Assembly (NCBI GenBank): GCA_964346245.1
Contig: CAYFUF010000045.1
Span: 1 to 9,314 of the forward strand
Direction: 5' to 3'
Source: CAYFUF01 sp964346245
GTDB taxonomy: Bacteria > Bacillota > Clostridia > Tissierellales > Peptoniphilaceae
DNA length: 9,314 nucleotides
Numbering within the stretch: position 1 is the first letter of the stretch; each line of letters opens with the position of its first letter. Below are positions 5,937-9,314 of this stretch, piece by piece. The notes below the pieces were generated by a model, which was not told where the DNA came from, searched no databases, and worked only from the letters and a program-made list of their open reading frames with translations. A program made the translations under genes and the position numbers.

Positions 5937-6659
5937 TTAATTTCGGTAATCTTCGATCGATTTGTTCATTGCTTGAATTTGGTCATCGCTGATGCGCATG
6001 CGGTGGCCAATAATTTCCAAGTAGCCGTCATCTTCTAATTGCTTGATGCTGCGGTTAATCGTCTTTACGGCAAAGCCCGTCTCGTCGGCCAATTGCTGTC
6101 TGGTTATGCGAAGTTCCTTGACGGTGTCGCCGTAAGCTTCCTCATAGTAGTAGACCAAAAGGGCTTTGATACGGTCTGTTGCATTCATGACCATATGCAT
6201 TCTTGACTTTGCCTGTTCCTTTAGTACCCGTTTTAGGATTAAGTGGCAACGGTGGTAGAGGAATTCTGGGTTTTCCAAGAGATAAGTCTTATAATCCTCC
6301 ACAGGAACTTGGACAAATTCACAACGGCTCTCTGCCATCAGCGTTGCGGCATAGGTATTCTGACCGGCCAACAATTCCATCTCACCGAAGATTTCAGGTG
6401 ATCGGAAACGGTTGAAGTAAAGCTTGTCGCCCGTCTTAAAGTCTTCCCTTGCCCAAAGGGTACCGTGAACGAGGAAAATGATGTGGGTAATCTCTTCACC
6501 CATCATTGCAATCTGCTCTTCCATGCGTACTGAACGCAGGCTAGCATTGGCCAACAACTTTTCGGACACAGTCTCCTTTTCTTCTGAGAAGTTCTCTTCG
6601 AAAAGTTTGTCTAGATTAGTCCTAGATATTTTGGATAAATTTTTATATACAGTATTCAT
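5937..6659 (-). CDS. Crp/Fnr-family transcriptional regulator
   Basis: The 240-residue protein has an N-terminal cyclic-nucleotide-binding-like beta-roll (about 35-125, with IFGEMELLAG at 91-99), a long dimer helix (about 135-160) and a C-terminal winged helix (about 180-230, HTH RQQLADETGF...NRSIKQL at 187-208). The Crp arginine-serine pair that holds cAMP phosphate is replaced by Tyr103-Ala104, so cAMP binding is unlikely. Only two cysteines exist (113 and 138), so there is no Fnr-type 4Fe-4S cluster; redox sensing by the cysteines or another ligand remains possible. In the recognition helix VKTINR (198-203), Arg203 matches the conserved arginine, but Lys199 replaces the usual glutamate, hinting at changed DNA specificity. 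A strong AGGAGGT lies before the ATG. It heads the HAD/Sir2 cluster and is divergent from the ABC exporter. Palindromes at its own start site suggest autoregulation. Confidence 0.92.
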   Translation of the reverse strand: MNTVYKNLSKISRTNLDKLFEENFSEEKETVSEKLLANASLRSVRMEEQIAMMGEEITHIIFLVHGTLWAREDFKTGDKLYFNRFRSPEIFGEMELLAGQNTYAATLMAESRCEFVQVPVEDYKTYLLENPEFLYHRCHLILKRVLKEQAKSRMHMVMNATDRIKALLVYYYEEAYGDTVKELRITRQQLADETGFAVKTINRSIKQLEDDGYLEIIGHRMRISDDQIQAMNKSIEDYRN

Positions 6660-6700
6660 TCTACCTCCTAGGTAAAGCCAGAATATTTCCAGTAAAAGAG

Positions 6701-6716
6701 GGACAAGTGTCCACTT
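6701..6716. promoter_or_regulatory. Overlapping palindromes at the regulator start site (candidate operator)
   Basis: Two perfect 12-bp dyads overlap: GGACA-AG-TGTCC (6701-6712) and AAGTG-TC-CACTT (6705-6716). Outer AGTAA (6691-6695) and TTACT (6715-6719) add a further pair of arms. They lie about +5 to +20 relative to the predicted transcription start of the regulator, where binding would repress. Autorepression by the Crp/Fnr-like protein is plausible, but the sequence is not a standard Crp or Fnr box; the dyads could also form a leader hairpin. Confidence 0.45.
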
Positions 6717-6727
6717 ACTAAAGGTTT

Positions 6728-6756
6728 ATCTTAGCACAAGGAGGACATTTTTTCAA
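6728..6756 (-). promoter_or_regulatory. SigA-type promoter of the regulator/HAD/Sir2 cluster
   Basis: On the minus strand TTGAAA (6756-6751) and TAAGAT (6733-6728) are separated by exactly 17 bases. Each matches the consensus at 5 of 6 positions. Transcription should start near 6721, giving a leader of about 60 nt that contains the overlapping palindromes before the ATG at 6659. Confidence 0.7.
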
Positions 6757-6766
6757 CGAGCCTAAT

Positions 6767-6780
6767 TTGTATTTAATCAA
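6767..6780. promoter_or_regulatory. Weak Fnr-like box upstream of the regulator promoter
   Basis: TTGTA-TTTA-ATCAA matches the TTGAT-N4-ATCAA pattern at 8 of 10 positions, with one perfect half-site. It lies about 52 bases upstream of the predicted regulator start, which is not a standard activator distance. The region is AT-rich, so chance is a real alternative. Confidence 0.22.
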
Positions 6781-6850
6781 ATCTTTATCCATTATTAATG
6801 ATTATAAGGTCAGATTTAACATTCACGACATAATGGCACGATATACTGAA

Positions 6851-6878
6851 ACATAGTAGGATTATGTGCTACTATAAT
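6851..6878 (+). promoter_or_regulatory. Promoter of the ABC exporter with an overlapping dyad
   Basis: A perfect -10 TATAAT lies at 6873-6878; the -35 region is poor (AACATA at 6850-6855 with a 17-base spacer). ATAGTAG (6853-6859) and CTACTAT (6869-6875) are perfect 7-bp arms with a nine-base centre and run into the -10. A second, shifted dyad pairs ACATA (6851-6855) with TATGT (6863-6867). The position suits a repressor or a MerR/GntR-type regulator binding the spacer; no such regulator gene is seen in the window. Confidence 0.5.
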
Positions 6879-6913
6879 CGCAAAAGTAAGGCCAACAACA
6901 TGGAGGTGTAGCA

Positions 6914-7819
6914 TTGAGCTTAGTATTGAATAAGATCAACAAGAGCTTCGGTGACAAGCATATTCTCAAGGATGTTCACTTCGAAGCACAGCCTGGTGTC
7001 CCCCTAGGATTTTTGGGCCGAAATGGGGCTGGAAAAACGACCACTATTCGTATATTAATGAATGTCTTTGCTCCCGATTCTGGTGAGATTCTCAAAGACG
7101 GTAAGCCTTTCCAACGAGAGGATTTCAAAATTGGTTATATGCCCGAGGAAAGAGGCCTCTACCCTAGCATCAGTGTGAAAGACCAATTGGTGTATCTGGG
7201 CGAATTAAAGGGAATGCCTATGGTAAAAGCAAAGGAGAGCGCCCGCTACTGGGTCGACCGCTTCGACCTGAGCGACTATTTCGACAAGAATCTAGAGACC
7301 CTGTCCAAGGGTAACCAGCAGAAGATCCAGATTATCCAGGCGGTCATCGACGACCCGGATATCCTCATTCTAGACGAGCCCTTCTCAGGCCTTGATCCGG
7401 TCAACACGAAAAGCCTATCAGAAGTCATGATGGAATTTGTCGACAAGGGGCGGATTGTGATTTTTTCTAGCCACCAGATGGCCTCCGTTGAAGAATTTTG
7501 CGACGATATCGTCCTCATCAACCAGGGACAGATCATCCTGGACGGATCCCTGCAAGAGATCAAAAGACAAAAAGGTACCGGCAAGAAGAGGCTGCGGCTG
7601 AGGGACATGGCTGATGAAGAGTTAGCCTTACGCCTCAAGCAGCTAGGCGACTTCCCCATCGACCAGGACCGGGACTCCCTAATCATCGAGTTCAACCGCG
7701 AGCCCCAGGAAATTCTTCACCTGCTCAGCCAGCTCAACGCTGATATCGAACTCTATGCCGACTACGAGCCCAGCCTAAATGACATCTTTATTGAAACGGT
7801 AGGTGAACGTCATGCGTAA
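6914..7819 (+). CDS. ABC transporter ATP-binding protein (NatA-like, ABC-2 type exporter)
   Basis: This 301-residue cytoplasmic ATPase powers the membrane partner encoded next. It has Walker A GRNGAGKT (35-42), YMPEERGLYP (75-84) in the Q-loop region as is usual in NatA-type proteins, signature LSKGNQQKIQ (130-139), Walker B LILDEP (151-156) with Glu155, D-loop SGLDP, and H-loop His187. A C-terminal extension of about 80 residues ends in SLNDIFIETVG, typical of ABC-2 exporter ATPases. The start is TTG at 6914: GGAGGTG at 6902-6908 fits it and no in-frame ATG lies nearby. It has its own promoter and diverges from the regulator gene. NatA-like pumps export Na+, antibiotics, peptides or lipid-like compounds; the substrate here is unknown. 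Confidence 0.93.
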   Translation: MSLVLNKINKSFGDKHILKDVHFEAQPGVPLGFLGRNGAGKTTTIRILMNVFAPDSGEILKDGKPFQREDFKIGYMPEERGLYPSISVKDQLVYLGELKGMPMVKAKESARYWVDRFDLSDYFDKNLETLSKGNQQKIQIIQAVIDDPDILILDEPFSGLDPVNTKSLSEVMMEFVDKGRIVIFSSHQMASVEEFCDDIVLINQGQIILDGSLQEIKRQKGTGKKRLRLRDMADEELALRLKQLGDFPIDQDRDSLIIEFNREPQEILHLLSQLNADIELYADYEPSLNDIFIETVGERHA

Positions 7820-9092
7820 TATTTGGTCAACCTTTCGATTTGAATTAAAAAACCAGATCAAGAAAAAGAGCTTCTGGGTGTCCAATGCGATTATGATTAT
7901 CCTGATTCTTGCCCTTACCTCCCTGCCCACGATTATTGGGTTTTTCACGGAGGATGGCCCTAGTGAAGAAGCGGGCGCTCATTATGAGGATAATGAACAA
8001 GTCCCTGATCAAACAGCACCAGAAGGCACAGGTCCTAGTGGCAAGCTCGGCAAGTTTGTCGCGGACGATTCCATTGACCTAGAGGTGTTGAGTCAGGTGT
8101 ATCCTTTCTCTGAGATGATCCAAGTCAGTTCCGAAGAAGAGCTCAGAAGTGAGCTCATGAATGGTCAGGCTCCGGTGGGTATCCTCTTTGAGGATGGGCA
8201 GATGCGCGTGTTGGTCAAGAGCGAGAATATGAATACGGATGCCCGATCCTACGGCGAGGGCTTTGCCATCTACCAAAACCAAAAGATTCTAGCGGATGAG
8301 GGCGTCGATGCCGCCACCTACGAGAAGGCGATTATCAATCCTTCCTATCCCATAATCGAGTCCCTGGAGAAATCCTCCCTGCAGAATTTCATCATCGCTT
8401 ACGTGGGCGTCTTTGCCATCTATTTGTTGATCATGCTGTATGGCCAATCGACGGCGACGATGATTGCCACCGAAAAATCCAACCGGACAATGGAAATCCT
8501 CATCACCTCCACCAAGCCCAAGACCTTGGTTGTCGGTAAGGTCCTAGCCGGTCTGGTCACCGCCCTGATTCAAATTCTGATTCTGACGGCATCGGTGGTT
8601 ATCGGCATCACCATCAACAAGGGTTCCTATCCAGCTGGTATACTGCAGATGGTCCAAGAAAACATTACTCTTGAACTCTTCCTGGTCTTTACCATCTTTA
8701 CCATCGCAGGCTTTGCCCTCTACCTGTTTATCTACGCCACATCCGGTGCCCTAGTCTCTAAGATTGAAGACATCAACAAGGCCCTGGTGCCCATCACCAT
8801 GATCACCATGTTTGCCTTCTTCATCTCCTTCTTTAGCCTCTACGGTACCTCGGACAGCAACCTACTGAAGATTACCTCATTCATCCCCTTCACCTCCCCC
8901 TACGCCATGTTCATCCGCTACTCCGCTTTCGGCGTCAGTTTCGGGGAGCTCGCCCTATCCCTTGCCATCCTGGTCGCCACCACCATGTTGGTCGCCATGA
9001 TTTGCATCAAGATCTACCGATCAGCCACCCTCAACTACGGCAAGAGCGTCAGCTTCTTCAAGGAAGCCCGCAATGCCTTTAAGAAGGATTAG
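7812..9092 (+). CDS. ABC-2 type permease (NatB-like)
   Basis: The 426-residue membrane protein has one helix near the N-terminus (about 22-45), a large acidic extracytoplasmic domain (about 46-188), then five helices (about 190-212, 240-266, 287-311, 325-345 and 382-402). The cytoplasmic loop EKSNRTMEILITSTKP (221-236) is the coupling motif of NatB/YhaP-type exporters, and FTSPYAMFIRY (360-370) is another conserved segment. The basic tail ends in KKD. The ATG at 7812 was chosen because AGGTGA at 7801-7806 is spaced correctly; an in-frame GTG at 7803 would add three residues but overlaps that site. It overlaps the ATPase gene by 8 nt (ATGCGTAA), so translation is probably coupled. The two proteins should form a dimer of ATPase and permease pairs in the membrane. 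Confidence 0.92.
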   Translation: MRNIWSTFRFELKNQIKKKSFWVSNAIMIILILALTSLPTIIGFFTEDGPSEEAGAHYEDNEQVPDQTAPEGTGPSGKLGKFVADDSIDLEVLSQVYPFSEMIQVSSEEELRSELMNGQAPVGILFEDGQMRVLVKSENMNTDARSYGEGFAIYQNQKILADEGVDAATYEKAIINPSYPIIESLEKSSLQNFIIAYVGVFAIYLLIMLYGQSTATMIATEKSNRTMEILITSTKPKTLVVGKVLAGLVTALIQILILTASVVIGITINKGSYPAGILQMVQENITLELFLVFTIFTIAGFALYLFIYATSGALVSKIEDINKALVPITMITMFAFFISFFSLYGTSDSNLLKITSFIPFTSPYAMFIRYSAFGVSFGELALSLAILVATTMLVAMICIKIYRSATLNYGKSVSFFKEARNAFKKD

Positions 9093-9165
9093 TTTGTAGA
9101 TAATAGCGTTTAAGAGCCATAATCCAGCGTCCCAAAGGTCCCAGGTGCATGTTGCATGACCCAAC

Positions 9166-9191
9166 AAAAAAGCCCCCTCCATATGGAGGGG
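9166..9191 (-). terminator. Intrinsic terminator for a minus-strand gene entering from the right
   Basis: CCCCTCC-ATAT-GGAGGGG (9174-9191) is a perfect 18-base palindrome. Six A residues at 9166-9171 give a U run in the minus-strand transcript. It therefore ends transcription coming from beyond the right edge, converging on the ABC operon. Confidence 0.75.
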
Positions 9192-9207
9192 TGTCCGTAA
9201 AACAGTT

Positions 9208-9247
9208 AATCCTCCGTATGGCTTAGACCATGCGGAGGATTTGTTTA
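9208..9247 (+). terminator. Intrinsic terminator of the ABC exporter operon
   Basis: Arms 9208-9221 and 9228-9241 pair over 14 bp with a single G-U wobble (AATCCTCCG at the base, TATGG/CCATG near the loop) around a six-base loop. TTTGTTTATG follows on the plus strand. It lies about 115 bases past the permease stop. Its arms resemble the neighbouring 9174-9191 hairpin. Confidence 0.75.
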
Positions 9248-9261
9248 TGTCTAATCTTCAA

Positions 9262-9309
9262 ACTTGCTGGCGGCAAACGGTTTGTCAAAACCGTTTGCGG
9301 ACGGCAAGT
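9262..9309. repeat. 48-nt imperfect palindrome at the right edge
   Basis: The inner arms GCAAACGGTTT (9273-9283) and AAACCGTTTGC (9288-9298) are perfect over 11 bp with a four-base loop. The outer arms ACTTGC (9262-9267) and GCAAGT (9304-9309) are perfect over 6 bp. Between them TGGCG and GGACG pair only in part. No T-run follows on either strand, so it is not a simple terminator. It could be an intergenic palindromic repeat family, a transposon end, or a protein-binding site; the window ends five bases later. Confidence 0.6.
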
Positions 9310-9314
9310 CCACA

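Noticed and set aside
9140..9162. TGCATGTTGCATG repeat as a regulatory site
   Set aside because: It is a short direct repeat of GCATG with no extended dyad and no gene start nearby; chance is sufficient.
9093..9314. CRISPR repeat or attachment site in the right-hand intergenic region
   Set aside because: The palindromes differ from each other and are not regularly spaced; there is no tRNA or integrase gene in view.

Overview
The window reads like chromosome of a low-to-moderate GC Gram-positive bacterium of the Firmicutes, most probably Lactobacillales. Reasons: strong AGGAGG-type ribosome binding sites, GTG and TTG starts beside ATG, AT-rich spacers between genes, and proteins of lactic-acid-bacterium type (NatAB-like ABC exporter, Crp/Fnr regulator without an Fe-S cluster, flavodiiron protein). 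An Aerococcaceae-like genus is a guess; the sequence does not prove it. No rRNA, tRNA, CRISPR array, insertion sequence or phage gene was seen, and no stretch over 300 bases lacks a gene.

Layout from left to right. (1) 1-134: gene-free, with a hairpin terminator. (2) 135-383, minus: small three-helix membrane stress protein of the GlsB/YeaQ family. (3) 610-3997, minus: a compact three-gene operon transcribed flavodiiron protein, then P1B-type metal ATPase, then a 75-residue HMA metallochaperone, with gaps of 30 and 16 nt. Its promoter region (4056-4096) has a consensus -10 and a Crp/Fnr-type dyad centred near -41. (4) 4258-6659, minus: Crp/Fnr-family regulator, Cof-type HAD phosphatase and a Sir2 deacylase, ended by a clean intrinsic terminator at 4200-4228. 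(5) 6660-6913: divergent control region with promoters for the regulator and for the ABC exporter and several dyads. (6) 6914-9092, plus: ABC-2 type ATPase and permease, overlapping by 8 nt. (7) 9093-9314: two terminators pointing in opposite directions and a 48-nt imperfect palindrome.

How the parts may work together (inference): the flavodiiron protein reduces O2 or NO to water or N2O, while the ATPase and small HMA protein would remove or traffic a transition metal, possibly ferrous iron, from the cytosol. This would make one module for oxidative or nitrosative stress and metal control. The Crp/Fnr-like regulator encoded 1.9 kb away lacks cAMP-binding and Fe-S cluster residues, and is a natural candidate for the dyad in front of the operon. 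Points of most interest are the unusual CPG membrane motif combined with a HEGS motif in the ATPase, the promoter architecture of that operon, the overlapping palindromes at the regulator's own start site, and the long palindrome at the right edge.
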